From Streptomyces zhihengii (GTDB lineage Bacteria; Actinomycetota; Actinomycetes; Streptomycetales; Streptomycetaceae), in NCBI RefSeq assembly GCF_016919245.1, contig NZ_JAFEJA010000001.1:2108001-2172000 (forward strand): a stretch of 64,000 nt of DNA, read 5' to 3'. Of the stretch, positions 53,582 through 62,696 are shown one piece after another. Below the pieces are notes generated by a model. The model had not been told where the DNA came from and ran no database searches. It saw only the letters and a list, made by a program, of their open reading frames with translations. A program made the position numbers and the translations under genes. Position 1 is the first letter of the stretch; each line of letters begins with the position of its first letter.

Positions 53582-54343
53582 TCAGCCGTGGACGGCCGGG
53601 ACCTCCGCCAGGGAGCGGTGGACGGCGTCGACCAGCGCGTCCCCGTTCTCGGTGAAGAAGAAGTGGCCGCCCGCGTGGACGTCCATCGTGAACGCGCCGG
53701 TGGTGCTGTGCCGCCACTCGGCCGCGTCGGGCTCGGTCACCTTGGGGTCGTCGTCGCCGATGTGCACGTGGAGCGGCACGGAGATCCGCGCCCCGGGCGT
53801 GCCCCGGTAGGTCTCGGCGACGCGGTAGTCGGCCTGCATGGGCGGCAGCACCAGGTCGATGATCTCCTCGTCCTGGAGCAGCTCGTGGCCCATGCCGCCG
53901 AGCAGGGCCATCTCCCGCAGGAAGGCGTCCTTGCCCTTGAGGTGGGTCTGCTCGTCGCGCAGGAGCATCGGCCCGACCCGGCCGCAGGCGAAGAGCGCGC
54001 GGGGCGGGTTGCCCAGGGCCTCCAGGCGCAGGGCGGTCTCGAAGGCGACCAGGGCGCCCATGCTGTTGCCCAGCAGGACGACGGGCAGGTCGTCCCAGTC
54101 GCCCATCAGGGCGGCGATCTCGCCGGCGAGCTCCTGGACGCTGTCCCTGGTGCGTTCGTGCCGGCGGTCCTGGCGGCCCGGGTACTGGATGCCGTGGACG
54201 TCCAGGTCGCCGAAGCGGCGGGCGAAGCGGAAGTAGAAGTTGGCGGAGCCTCCCGCGTGGGGGAAGCAGACCAGTCTCGCCCTGGGGGTGTCGGCGGTGC
54301 TCAGCCGGCGTATCCAGAGACCGAAGTCGTCCGTGGTGGCCAT
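53582..54343 (-). CDS. Type II (editing) thioesterase
   Basis: 253 residues, the normal size for a free-standing alpha/beta-hydrolase thioesterase that removes stalled or decarboxylated acyl groups from PKS carrier proteins. Features: CFPHAGGSANFY oxyanion-loop region, GNSMG nucleophile elbow (Ser94; most relatives have GHSMG), a candidate acid in the HIGDDDP segment, and catalytic His in GGHFFF near the C-terminus. The ATG at 54343 has GGAGGAA upstream; a longer in-frame reading to 54478 has an Arg/Thr/Pro-rich low-complexity head and is rejected. It lies directly upstream of PKS-1 in the same direction. The hairpins on both sides suggest its own promoter. Confidence 0.92.
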   Translation of the reverse strand: MATTDDFGLWIRRLSTADTPRARLVCFPHAGGSANFYFRFARRFGDLDVHGIQYPGRQDRRHERTRDSVQELAGEIAALMGDWDDLPVVLLGNSMGALVAFETALRLEALGNPPRALFACGRVGPMLLRDEQTHLKGKDAFLREMALLGGMGHELLQDEEIIDLVLPPMQADYRVAETYRGTPGARISVPLHVHIGDDDPKVTEPDAAEWRHSTTGAFTMDVHAGGHFFFTENGDALVDAVHRSLAEVPAVHG

Positions 54344-54398
54344 GGGTTGTTCCTCCCCGTTGTTCTGCGGATCCTCTGCACGCGGTCCGTTACGCCGC

Positions 54399-54475
54399 GG
54401 GACCTCGTCCGTTGTGGCGCGGGGCCTCGTCCGTCGTGCCTCGGGGGCCTCGTCCGTCGTGCCGCGGGCCTCGTG
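54399..54475. repeat. Imperfect tandem direct repeat, about three and a half copies
   Basis: The unit is roughly GGGCCTCGTCCGTCGTGCCGC, 21-23 bp. Copies start near 54399, 54421 and 54444, followed by a partial one at about 54466. It fills the short gap between the thioesterase gene and the hairpin after the second MFS gene. It may be a protein-binding array or replication-slippage sequence; nothing in it decides. Confidence 0.6.
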
Positions 54476-54477
54476 CA

Positions 54478-54527
54478 CGCGGCACCGGCCCGGGCCGCGC
54501 GGGCGGGCGGGCCGGGCCGGTGCCGCG
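54478..54527 (-). terminator. Hairpin terminator after the second MFS gene
   Basis: Perfect 16-bp inverted repeat, arms 54478-54493 and 54512-54527 with an 18-nt GC-rich loop. It begins 10 bp beyond the MFS stop. It separates the exporter gene from the downstream thioesterase gene. Confidence 0.6.
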
Positions 54528-54536
54528 GACGGTGTG

Positions 54537-56054
54537 TCAGCCGGTGCCGTCGGCCTTCTGGAGCACCGGGTCCTGTGAGCCGTCCCCGGCGGCCTCGGCC
54601 CCGGCGCGGTCCTCGGGCGTCTCCCGCTCCGGGAAGCGGATGAACAGGGCGCAGGCGACGGCGCCGAGCAGCAGGAAGGCGACGGGCAGCAGGCCGGTCT
54701 CGCTGAGGGCCTTGCTGTAGGGCTCGTGCACCGCCGCCGGGATGTCGACGACGCTGCCCTCGAAGTGGTCGCCCCCTCCGCCGATGCCCGGCAGATGGGC
54801 GGCGATCCGGTCGACGAACAGGGCGCCGACGACGGCGCTGCCGAGCACGGCGCCCATCTGCCGGTTGGTGTTGTAGATGCCCGAACCCGCGCCGGCCTGG
54901 TGGACGGGGAGGTTGCGGGTGGCGATGGCGCCGAGGGGGCCCCAGGCCATGCCGTTGGCGATGCCGGTCACGGCGGCGGTGGCGGAGAACATCCACAGCT
55001 CGGAGCCGGGCTTCATCAGCACGCTGTAGCCGACGATCGACACGGCGAAGAGCACGAAGCCGATGGTGGTGAAGGTGCGCGGGTGGGCCTTGTCGGACAG
55101 CTTGCCGACGATCGGCGAGGCGACGCCGGTGAGGATGGCGAGCGGCGCGAAGATCAGGGCCGACTCCATGGAGGACAGGCCCCGCACACCCTGGAGGTAG
55201 AAGTACGAGGGCACCGTCATCGCGGTGACGGCGGCGCCGATCGCGGCGATGCCCACGTTGGCCAGCGCGAAGTTGCGGTCGCGGAACAGGCTGAGCAGCA
55301 GCAGCGGTTCGTCCTTGTTGCGCGACTGGGTCCACACGAAGAGCGCCAGCACCAGGAGTCCGGCGCCGATCATCAGCCAGATGCTCGCGGACCAGTCCTC
55401 GTTGTTGCCCTCCTGGAGGGCGTAGACCAGCAGGAACATGCCGCCGCAGGAGAGCAGGATGCCGAGCGGGTCGAAGGAGTGCTTCCTGGTCTCCAGGGTG
55501 GGGACCAGCTTCCAGGCCAGGGCGAAGGCGAGGATGCCGATGGGCACGTTGATCAGGAAGATCCACTCCCAGCCGGCGGAGTCGACCAGCAGGCCGCCGA
55601 TGACCGGGCCGAGGAGCAGGGAGACACCGGCGGCGCCGCCCCAGGCGCCCATCGCTGCGCCGCGCTTGTCGGCGGGGAAGATCTTGGTGATGACGGTCAT
55701 GGTCTGAGGCGTCATCAGGGCGGCGCCGAGGCCCTGCGCGGCGCGGGCGGCGATCAGCGAGTCGATGCCGCCGGCCACACCGCACCACAGCGAGGCGAGG
55801 GTGAAGACCACCAGGCCGGTCAGGTAGACGTTCTTGGGGCCGAAGCGGTCACCGAGGCGTCCGGTGAACAGCAGCGGTGCCGCGTAGGTGAGCAGATAGG
55901 CGCTGGTCACCCAGATGACCTCGGAGACGCCGGCGTCCAGCGACTCCATGATCGCGGGGTTGGCGACCGCCACCACGCTCATGTCCAGCACGATGAGGGA
56001 GAACCCTGCGATCAGCGCGCCCAGCGCCGGCCACGGGTTGCGTTCAACGGTCAC
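54537..56054 (-). CDS. MFS exporter, EmrB/QacA type (DHA2, about 14 membrane helices)
   Basis: 505 residues starting at a GTG (56054) with GGAAGGAAA upstream. The first helix (ALGALIAGFSLIVLDMSVVAV) has the acidic LDMSVV motif of DHA2 transporters. GRLGDRFGPKNVY is the loop 2-3 signature, and ARAAQGLGAALMTPQTM followed by GVSLLLGPVIGGLLV matches antiporter motif C. The tail after about residue 475 is hydrophilic and acidic. It is the second exporter flanking the PKS operon and is followed by its own terminator, so it is likely a separate transcription unit. Substrate unknown; a role in polyketide export or resistance is plausible but unproven. Confidence 0.9.
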   Translation of the reverse strand: MTVERNPWPALGALIAGFSLIVLDMSVVAVANPAIMESLDAGVSEVIWVTSAYLLTYAAPLLFTGRLGDRFGPKNVYLTGLVVFTLASLWCGVAGGIDSLIAARAAQGLGAALMTPQTMTVITKIFPADKRGAAMGAWGGAAGVSLLLGPVIGGLLVDSAGWEWIFLINVPIGILAFALAWKLVPTLETRKHSFDPLGILLSCGGMFLLVYALQEGNNEDWSASIWLMIGAGLLVLALFVWTQSRNKDEPLLLLSLFRDRNFALANVGIAAIGAAVTAMTVPSYFYLQGVRGLSSMESALIFAPLAILTGVASPIVGKLSDKAHPRTFTTIGFVLFAVSIVGYSVLMKPGSELWMFSATAAVTGIANGMAWGPLGAIATRNLPVHQAGAGSGIYNTNRQMGAVLGSAVVGALFVDRIAAHLPGIGGGGDHFEGSVVDIPAAVHEPYSKALSETGLLPVAFLLLGAVACALFIRFPERETPEDRAGAEAAGDGSQDPVLQKADGTG

Positions 56055-56484
56055 GGTTTCCTTCCCCCAGCGATTGCGACCCGTGCTTCATCACATGTCT
56101 CCCTCGTGAGCTGACTGTCCCTGTCATGAACGCAGATCCGGTGGCAGGCCGTCCGGATACGTCGGTGCCGGGAATTCCCGGCCGTGTGTCCGACGTCACA
56201 GGCGAACGGGGGCCGGTACGCGCCTGCCGTCGGCCAACGGACTTCCCTGTGGAGGCATTTCGTCCGCCGCGCCGCGGGCCGCCCCGCCGTACGGCGCGAC
56301 ACCTCCGGCGCACGTCGGCACGGGGGCGCCGTCCCGCAGGTCACGGCCTTTCGCCAGCCTGGACCGCGGACGGCCGCGGAGTCGGTCGAAAAGGAGCGGA
56401 CGCACCCTCCGAATCCCCCATTCCGCTATGACTTCCGGCCACTTTCCGTACGCAATTCAACTGCTTGAGCGGCGAGCTGATCGA

Positions 56485-56515
56485 TTGACACCCCGCTCCG
56501 GCAGCCCCGTATAGT
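56485..56515 (+). promoter_or_regulatory. Sigma-70-like promoter for the sigma-factor gene
   Basis: A perfect -35 hexamer TTGACA (56485-56490) and a -10-like TATAGT (56510-56515) are separated by 19 bp, within the tolerated actinomycete range. Transcription would start near 56522 and leave an untranslated leader of about 235 nt before the sigma start codon. Confidence 0.6.
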
Positions 56516-56561
56516 AAACAGTTGTAGGGGGAGACAGTCACTTTCCGGACGACGTCCACAG

Positions 56562-56594
56562 GACTCAAGAGTCTCCACAGGTCACCGAAGTGAC
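56562..56594. promoter_or_regulatory. Two adjacent short palindromes, possible operator
   Basis: GACTC-AA-GAGTC at 56562-56573 and GTCAC-CGAA-GTGAC at 56581-56594 are perfect inverted repeats just downstream of the predicted transcription start. They could bind a repressor or form leader RNA hairpins. Five-base arms can occur by chance. Confidence 0.3.
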
Positions 56595-56755
56595 GAGGCA
56601 TCGTGCTACATGTCTAATTTCTTCCGTCAGCCGACCCCAGAGCTCTCCACGTAAACAGGAGAAAAACTACTCAGGGGTACTATGGCTCATTACCCACGGT
56701 CACCCACTAACATTCGACCAACGGTGATGGGGGAAGAGAACAAACCGGGGGACAT

Positions 56756-57388
56756 ATGCGTACGCCTACCTTGAACGAGCTAGTAGACGACTGCATAGCG
56801 GGAAATCAGGACAGCTGGAATCGAATTGTCGAACGGTACACACCGTTGATCTGGGCCATCGCACGGGGGCACCGGCTCTCCACGGCCGACTGCGAGGACG
56901 TCAGCCAGACCACCTGGATGCGGGTGATCCAGCATCTGGGCAAGCTGCGCGATCCGGAGAAACTCACCCAGTGGATCGCGGTGTCGGCCCGCCGGGAGAG
57001 CCTCAAGCACATCGAGAAGACCGGCCGCAGCGTGCCGGTGGGGGACTCACCCGTCTTCGAGCGCTCGGAGCCCTCGGAGAACCTCCCCGAGGAGACGGCC
57101 CTGGCCAAGGAGCGGGACAACGAGGTCCTGCTCGCCTACTGCGCGCTCTCACCGAAGTGCCAGGCCCTGCTGGGGCTCCTGGTGACCGACCCGCCGATGT
57201 CGTACGACGAGATCAGCGCCACCCTGGGCATGCCGCGAGGCTCGCTCGGGCCGGTCAGGTCACGCTGTCTGGGGCATCTCCGGAAACTGCTCCAGCGCGA
57301 GACCGAGCGGTCGGAGCAGGCGGCGGAGCTGCTCAGCGCGATCACCCGCTCCGGTCTGCGGAGCTTCGCCCTGGAGCAGCACCGCTGA
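56756..57388 (+). CDS. RNA polymerase sigma factor, ECF-like (sigma-70 regions 2 and 4)
   Basis: 210 residues. Residues about 20-85 match sigma region 2 (AWxx-type helix in DSWNRIVERYTPLIWAIA, then DCEDVSQTTWMRVIQHLGKL and WIAVSARRESL). Residues about 125-185 match region 4 with a helix-turn-helix (MSYDEISATLGMPRGSLGPV). No anti-sigma factor gene is adjacent, and there is an extra 20-residue C-terminal tail. The ATG at 56756 has GGGGGA close upstream. It is transcribed away from the PKS genes, with a long leader and a strong terminator. It could be the cluster's regulator or an unrelated neighbour; no SARP, LuxR or TetR gene lies among the PKS genes in this window. Confidence 0.85.
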   Translation: MRTPTLNELVDDCIAGNQDSWNRIVERYTPLIWAIARGHRLSTADCEDVSQTTWMRVIQHLGKLRDPEKLTQWIAVSARRESLKHIEKTGRSVPVGDSPVFERSEPSENLPEETALAKERDNEVLLAYCALSPKCQALLGLLVTDPPMSYDEISATLGMPRGSLGPVRSRCLGHLRKLLQRETERSEQAAELLSAITRSGLRSFALEQHR

Positions 57389-57421
57389 TCCGCTGATCCG
57401 GCCCTGCGGGGCCACCACGGC

Positions 57422-57488
57422 AAAGTGCCTTCCGGCACGGGACGACAGTGCTGCACAGCCACTGCCGTTCCGGACCGGAAGGCACTTT
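57422..57488 (+). terminator. Large nested hairpin, terminator of the sigma gene
   Basis: Perfect 14-bp arms AAAGTGCCTTCCGG (57422-57435) and its complement (57475-57488) enclose a second small stem (CAGTG 57446-57450 with CACTG 57460-57464). It starts 33 bp after the sigma stop and ends in CTTT. It may also stop transcripts of the small minus-strand ORF coming from the other side. Confidence 0.6.
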
Positions 57489-57563
57489 CCCGTGCGCCGG
57501 GAGACCTTCTCCGTCACGTGCTCCGCGATCGCATGTCGGCGTGCGACCGGGGAGCGAGGGGGA

Positions 57564-57785
57564 TCAGCCGCACCCGCGATTGGCCGGCCCGGCGGATGCG
57601 GAAACGGCGGGAACCGAATCGGTGTCCTCGGCGTCCTTGCCTTCGTGGATCAGAGCGAACAACGCCTTGGCGTTTTCCAGCACGTTGACGGGAGGCTGCC
57701 CGACAGCACTGGAAAGCCTCGCCAGCGTTTCTTCATCCGATTGCGATACCGATACCGCTGACTCTTTTTCGTCCGATTCGTTCAT
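57564..57785 (-). CDS. Small acidic protein of unknown function
   Basis: 73 residues, MNESDEKESAVSVSQ to SAGPANRGCG. The first half is rich in Glu, Asp and Ser, the middle is a likely amphipathic helix (VNVLENAKALFALIHEG), and the tail is small, Ser/Ala/Gly-rich with one Cys two residues from the end. AAGG with a following GTGGG precedes the ATG; an alternative start lies at 57806. A possible minus-strand promoter reads TTGATT (57856-57861) and TATAGC (57835-57840), spacing 15. Codon composition is less GC-biased than the neighbours. I recognise no family; a peptide precursor or regulatory small protein are both possible. Confidence 0.45.
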   Translation of the reverse strand: MNESDEKESAVSVSQSDEETLARLSSAVGQPPVNVLENAKALFALIHEGKDAEDTDSVPAVSASAGPANRGCG

Positions 57786-58122
57786 GCCACCCACCTTCCA
57801 CCGCATTTAGTTCATTCATTAATCAGAAACCCAGGCTATACGCGCGTGTCAGAGGAATCAATACTGGTGCGTTCGGCGAGTCCGCCGCCGGCGAAGAGAT
57901 GCCGTCGCGGCACGGGCTGAGGGCGATCGCCGCCGAACGCGGCCCGCACGCAGGGCCCGGAGGGCCGTGAGGCGCCCCCGTGTCCCTCATGAGCAGGCAC
58001 GATGAAGCCGGCGCTTCCCTCCCGGAACCCGGGCGCGCTCCCGCGTCGTCGGCTCCTTCGTGGAGGCTGTGCGCCAGCGTACTGGGCCCGGTCGGGGCCT
58101 GGAAGGCCCGAGCCGGCATTGA
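57786..58122. other. Intergenic region with no recognisable gene
   Basis: About 337 bp between the small acidic ORF and the ABC ATPase stop. The first 75 bp are AT-rich and may hold the promoter of the small ORF (elements at 57835-57861). The rest, to 58122, has only short overlapping frames of random composition. I see no clear hairpin for the transporter operon end. Confidence 0.5.
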
Positions 58123-59201
<1,079 letters not shown>

Positions 59202-59205
<4 letters not shown>

Positions 59206-60215
59206 GCCGTCCTCCGGCCGCGGTAGAGCACGGCCACGAAGGCCGGCACACCGATGAGCGAGGTGACCACTCCCACGGGAACCTCCTGGGGATCGAGGAC
59301 GGTCCGGGCCGCGGTGTCCACCCAGACCAGGAACACGGCGCCGGCGAGCGCCGTGACGGGCAGCAGCCGGGCGTGCCCCGCGCCGGTGAGCGCGCGGGTG
59401 GCGTGGGGCAGCACCAGGCCGACGAAGCCGATCGCCCCGGCGCTGCTGACCAGCGCCGCGGTGAGCAGCGCCGTGGCGCACAGCAGCACCAGGCGGGCGC
59501 GGGCCACCCGCACGCCGAGCGAGGCCGCCGCCTCCTCCCCGAACGCGAAGGCGTCCAGCGTGCGCGCGTGGCCCAGGCAGACGGCGAGGACGGCGGCGAG
59601 GACGGCCGAGCACAGCGCCACCTCGGACCAGCCGGCGCCGGCGAGTGAGCCCAGCAGCCAGAACAGGACGCCCCGGGTGGTCTCGGCGTCGGCCGATGTG
59701 AGCACCACGAACGAGGTCAGCGCGGAGAAGAGCTGCATGGCGGCGACGCCGGAGAGGACGACCCGGTCGGTGCTGCCGCCGAGGCTGTGGCTGAGCCCGA
59801 GGACCAGGCCGAAGGAGAGGAGTGCGCCGAGGAAGGCGCCCGCCGACAGGGACACCGCCCCGCCGCCCACCCCGAGGACGACCACCGCGACGGCGCCGGT
59901 GGAGGCGCCGGAGGAGACACCGAGGACGAACGGGTCGGCCAGCGGGTTGCGCAGCAGGGACTGCATGACCGCGCCGCACAGGGCGAGTCCGGCACCGCAG
60001 ACGGCGGCCAGCAGGGTGCGCGGCATCCGCAGGTCCCAGACGATGCCGTCGCGCAGCGGGGCGAGCGTGGTCTCCCCCGCGCCGAGCCGGGCGGCGACGG
60101 AGGCCCACACGTCGGCGGTGGAGATGTCGGCGGGGCCGATGGTCACGGCGGTGGCGATCGAGGCGGCCAGGGCCAGCAGCCCTCCCCCGGTCAGCAGCGC
60201 GATGCGCCCGGTCAC
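59202..60215 (-). CDS. btuC: ABC transporter permease, FecCD/BtuC family
   Basis: 337 residues, the usual length of a FecCD-type permease with about ten membrane helices. Family markers: ISTADVW near the start, LRMPRTLLAAVCGAGLALCGAVMQSLLRNPLADPF-type motif, GVSSGAS, a GVLFWLLGSLAG segment, and GFVGLVLPH. The GTG start at 60215 overlaps the binding-protein stop (GTGA), and its own stop overlaps the ATPase start, so the three genes are coupled. It would form the membrane channel of the importer. Confidence 0.9.
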
Positions 60216-61252
60216 CCGGCGAGCCCGAGCTCGCGCAGCCCGGCGGCGACCTGCTCGATGCCCTCGACGGTGCGCAGGGACGGGTTCATCGCCTGTCCGC
60301 TGAGCAGGATGAAGCGGTTCTCGCGGACGGCGGTCAGGTTGCGGGTGGCGGGGTCGCCGCGCAGGAAGCGGATCTTGGCGGCCGCGCTCTCGGCGGTCTG
60401 GGACTTGCGGGTGAGGTCGCCGAGGACGATGACGTCGGGGTCCCGGTCGGCGACGGTCTCCCAGTTGATCTGGGGCCATTCGTCGTGGGTGTCGGTGAAG
60501 GCGTTGCGGGCGCCGACCGCGCGGGTGATGGCGCCGGGGGCGCCGCAGCAGCCCGCCAGGTAGGGGGACTGCGCGTTGGCGAACCAGTACATGAGGGAGA
60601 CGTCCGCGGCGTCCAGGCCGGCGGTGGCCGCGCGCACCCGCTCCTGGAGCCGGGCGACGAGGTCCTCGCCGCGTTCCTCGACACCGAAGGCGCGGGCCAG
60701 GTCGCGTATCTCGCCGTACACGTCGGCGAGTTCGAGGGGGCGGCTGCGGGAGCCGTCGCCGCCGGCCGCGTTGTCCTTGCCGGCGGCGCAGTCGGTCGGC
60801 GAGACGTAGACGGGGACGCCGAGCTTCTCGAACCGCTCGCGGGTGGCGACGCCGCCCTTGCCGACGGTGGACTCGAACGAGGCGGTGACGAAGTCGGGTT
60901 CGGCGTCGAGCACCTTCTCGAACGAGGGGTTGTTGTCGGCGAGGCGCGGGACGGAGGCGTTCGCCTTCTCCAGGCCCTTCATCACGGGGTCGGTCCAGGT
61001 GGCGGTGCCCGCGAGCCGGTCGGCCAGGCCCAGGGAGAGCAGGATCTCGGTGGTGCCCTGGTTGAGGGAGACCGCGCGGGCGGGGGGCGCGGTGAGTGTG
61101 ACGCGGTGACCGCAGTTGTCGACGGTGCGCGGGTATCCGCCGGCGGACGCGGCGCCGCCGGGGCGCTCGTCACCGCCGCCCGCGCCGCACGCGGTCAGCA
61201 GCAGGGCGGGGAGGAGCAGGAGGGCGGTGGGACGGAGGGTGTTACGGGGCAC
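60212..61252 (-). CDS. btuF: Substrate-binding lipoprotein of the cobalamin-type ABC importer
   Basis: 346 residues starting at a GTG (61252). A lipoprotein signal (basic PRNTLRPT, hydrophobic ALLLLPALLL, lipobox LTAC with Cys22) is followed by a Gly/Ser-rich linker and a periplasmic-binding fold of the vitamin B12/Fe-siderophore class (VSLNQGTTEILLSLGLADRLAG; WPQINWETVADRDPDVIVL). An upstream ATG at 61441 would translate the riboswitch and is rejected. Extra Cys residues (AGCCGAPG) occur in the mid region. With the riboswitch in front, cobalamin or a precursor corrinoid is the best substrate guess; a siderophore is the alternative. Confidence 0.88.
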   Translation of the reverse strand: MPRNTLRPTALLLLPALLLTACGAGGGDERPGGAASAGGYPRTVDNCGHRVTLTAPPARAVSLNQGTTEILLSLGLADRLAGTATWTDPVMKGLEKANASVPRLADNNPSFEKVLDAEPDFVTASFESTVGKGGVATRERFEKLGVPVYVSPTDCAAGKDNAAGGDGSRSRPLELADVYGEIRDLARAFGVEERGEDLVARLQERVRAATAGLDAADVSLMYWFANAQSPYLAGCCGAPGAITRAVGARNAFTDTHDEWPQINWETVADRDPDVIVLGDLTRKSQTAESAAAKIRFLRGDPATRNLTAVRENRFILLSGQAMNPSLRTVEGIEQVAAGLRELGLAG

Positions 61253-61302
61253 GAGGTCGCCTCGGGGGTCGGGGCTCGTACGCGGAGCCTGGCCTGTGGG
61301 TC

Positions 61303-61325
61303 CCTTCCCGCGGGGCGCGGGAAGG
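61303..61325 (-). promoter_or_regulatory. Hairpin overlapping the B12 box: possible riboswitch expression platform
   Basis: A perfect 10-bp stem (61303-61312 with 61316-61325, loop of 3) overlaps the 3' end of the B12 box by two bases. It could compete with the aptamer fold to switch expression. There is no T-run, so translational control or factor-aided termination is more likely than classic intrinsic termination. Confidence 0.45.
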
Positions 61326-61510
61326 TGCCAGCAGGTCTTCGGACTCGGGTTCGTCCGGACGGAGCGCCTTCCCGGGAGGTGTGCCGGCCGTGCGGCCGTA
61401 CGGTCTCCCAGTGGCGTGAGTGCCCCGCCCGTCCCCCTCACCGCTGCGCGTCAGTTCCGGATTCGCACCGGATTCCCTGGCCGTGGTGTGGCTCGACTGG
61501 CCCCGGCAGG
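61320..61510 (-). ncRNA. Cobalamin riboswitch
   Basis: On the minus strand the conserved core reads GGTGCGAATCCGGAACTGAC and continues CGCGCAGCGG (61441-61469). It is followed by a variable helical region, then the B12 box with GTCCGAAGACCTGCTGGCAC (about 61324-61344). Order and spacing match cobalamin aptamers. The RNA lies about 70 nt before the GTG of the binding-protein gene, so it should repress the importer operon when cobalamin is plentiful. Outer limits are approximate. Confidence 0.9.
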
Positions 61511-61611
61511 CTATCAAGGCCCCGGAGGCGGCCCGCCGTGGCGTCGGTCACGCCCGCTCCGCGCCGTGGCACGGGCCGCGGGGCCGGGGCGGGGGCTCAT
61601 GTGCGGTGCCG

Positions 61612-62655
61612 TCAGGAGGCGTCGCGGGGCCCGGCGGTGCTGCCCCGGACGACGAGCTGGGTGGCGAGTTCGAGGCGCAGGTGCTCGGCGGGCTCGCCGT
61701 CCATGATGCGCAGCAGGGTGTTGGCCGCCATGGCGGCCATGTCGAGCAGGGGCTGGCGGACGGTGGTGAGCGGCGGGTGGGTCCAGCGGGCGACGGGCAG
61801 GTCGTCGAAGCCGACGACGCTCATGTCCCCGGGTACGGCGAGGCCGCGGGCCCGCAGCACCTCGAACGCGCCGAGCGCCTGGAGGTCGCTGGCGGCGAAG
61901 ACGGCGGTGGGCGGCGGGCTGCCGTCGGCCTCGGCGCGGTCGAGCAGCCGGGCCGTCTCGGCGCGGCCCGAGGCGTCGTTGAACTCGCCGTGCGGCACCC
62001 ACTCCTCAGGCACGGGGAGTTCGGCCTGCTCCATGGTGGCCCGGAAGCCGTCGGCGCGGGCCCTGCTGCACAGGACGTGGCGCGGGCCCGCGAGGTGCGC
62101 GATCCGGGTGTGGCCCTGGGCGATCAGGTGCTCGGTGGCGCTGACCGCGCCGGCCCAGTTGGTGGCGCCGACGGTGGGCACGAGGGCGTCGACGCTGCCG
62201 ACCGGGTCCACCAGGACGAACGGGACGTCCATCGCGGTGAGCCGGCGGCGCTGCTGGGGGGTGAGTTCGGAGACGACGAGGATGGCGCCGTTGCTGCGGC
62301 GGGCCGCCATCTGGTCGATCCACTCGCGGGTGTCGGAACTGCGCCCGTGCACCGCGGAGAGGACCATGCTGGCGCCGGCGGCGTGGAGCACCTCGTCGAC
62401 CCCCCTGATGATCTCGACCGACCAGAGGCTGTCGAGTTCGTTGAGGACGAGGTCGACGACGGCCCCGCGGCGGCGCGCCGGGCGGCGCTGGTAGCCGAGC
62501 CGGTCCATGACGGCCTCGACGCGTTCCTTGGTGTCCGTGGACACGTCGGAGCGTCCGTTGAGGACCTTGGACACGGTGGAGACGGAGACGCCGGCCTCTG
62601 ACGCGACGGTGTTCAGGGTGATCCTGCCGGTGTCGTCCGGGTGCTCGGCTGTCAT
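61612..62655 (-). CDS. LacI-family transcriptional regulator
   Basis: 347 residues. The N-terminal helix-turn-helix (ITLNTVASEAGVSVSTVSKV, residues about 12-31) and hinge (LNGRSDVSTDTKERVEAVMDRLGY) are classic LacI. The rest is a periplasmic-binding-like sugar-sensing domain (ends GFDDLPVARWTHPPLTTVRQP and then a conserved LELATQLVVRGST). It starts at ATG 62655, 92 bp after the glycoside hydrolase gene, with a hairpin between them. It probably represses the neighbouring sugar-utilisation genes in response to an oligosaccharide (inference from family and position). Confidence 0.93.
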   Translation of the reverse strand: MTAEHPDDTGRITLNTVASEAGVSVSTVSKVLNGRSDVSTDTKERVEAVMDRLGYQRRPARRRGAVVDLVLNELDSLWSVEIIRGVDEVLHAAGASMVLSAVHGRSSDTREWIDQMAARRSNGAILVVSELTPQQRRRLTAMDVPFVLVDPVGSVDALVPTVGATNWAGAVSATEHLIAQGHTRIAHLAGPRHVLCSRARADGFRATMEQAELPVPEEWVPHGEFNDASGRAETARLLDRAEADGSPPPTAVFAASDLQALGAFEVLRARGLAVPGDMSVVGFDDLPVARWTHPPLTTVRQPLLDMAAMAANTLLRIMDGEPAEHLRLELATQLVVRGSTAGPRDAS

Positions 62656-62696
62656 CCGTTCCGTTTCCGTTCGGTGGTGTGTCGGGGGTGGTGCTG

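Larger units (their letters stand above)
56055..56755. promoter_or_regulatory. 701-bp divergent control region between the MFS exporter and the sigma gene
   Basis: This is the longest non-coding stretch in the window and is clearly less GC-rich from about 56440 to 56755. It holds a promoter for the sigma gene (56485-56515), two adjacent short palindromes (56562-56594) and two possible leader ORFs (56610-56654 and 56682-56774). The half near the MFS gene (56055-56440) shows no promoter or operator I could defend. Short reading frames on either strand there look random. Confidence 0.5.

Noticed and set aside
54344..54478. Extended N-terminus for the type II thioesterase
   Set aside because: The extra 45 residues are low complexity and encoded by the tandem repeat; GGAGGAA precedes the ATG at 54343.
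54726..56114. Plus-strand frame of 462 codons opposite the second MFS gene
   Set aside because: Gly/Gln/Asp/His-rich shadow of a clear membrane transporter on the minus strand.
61253..61441. Longer N-terminus for the substrate-binding protein from an ATG at 61441
   Set aside because: It would translate the cobalamin riboswitch and place the lipoprotein signal far inside the protein. The GTG at 61252 gives a correct signal peptide.
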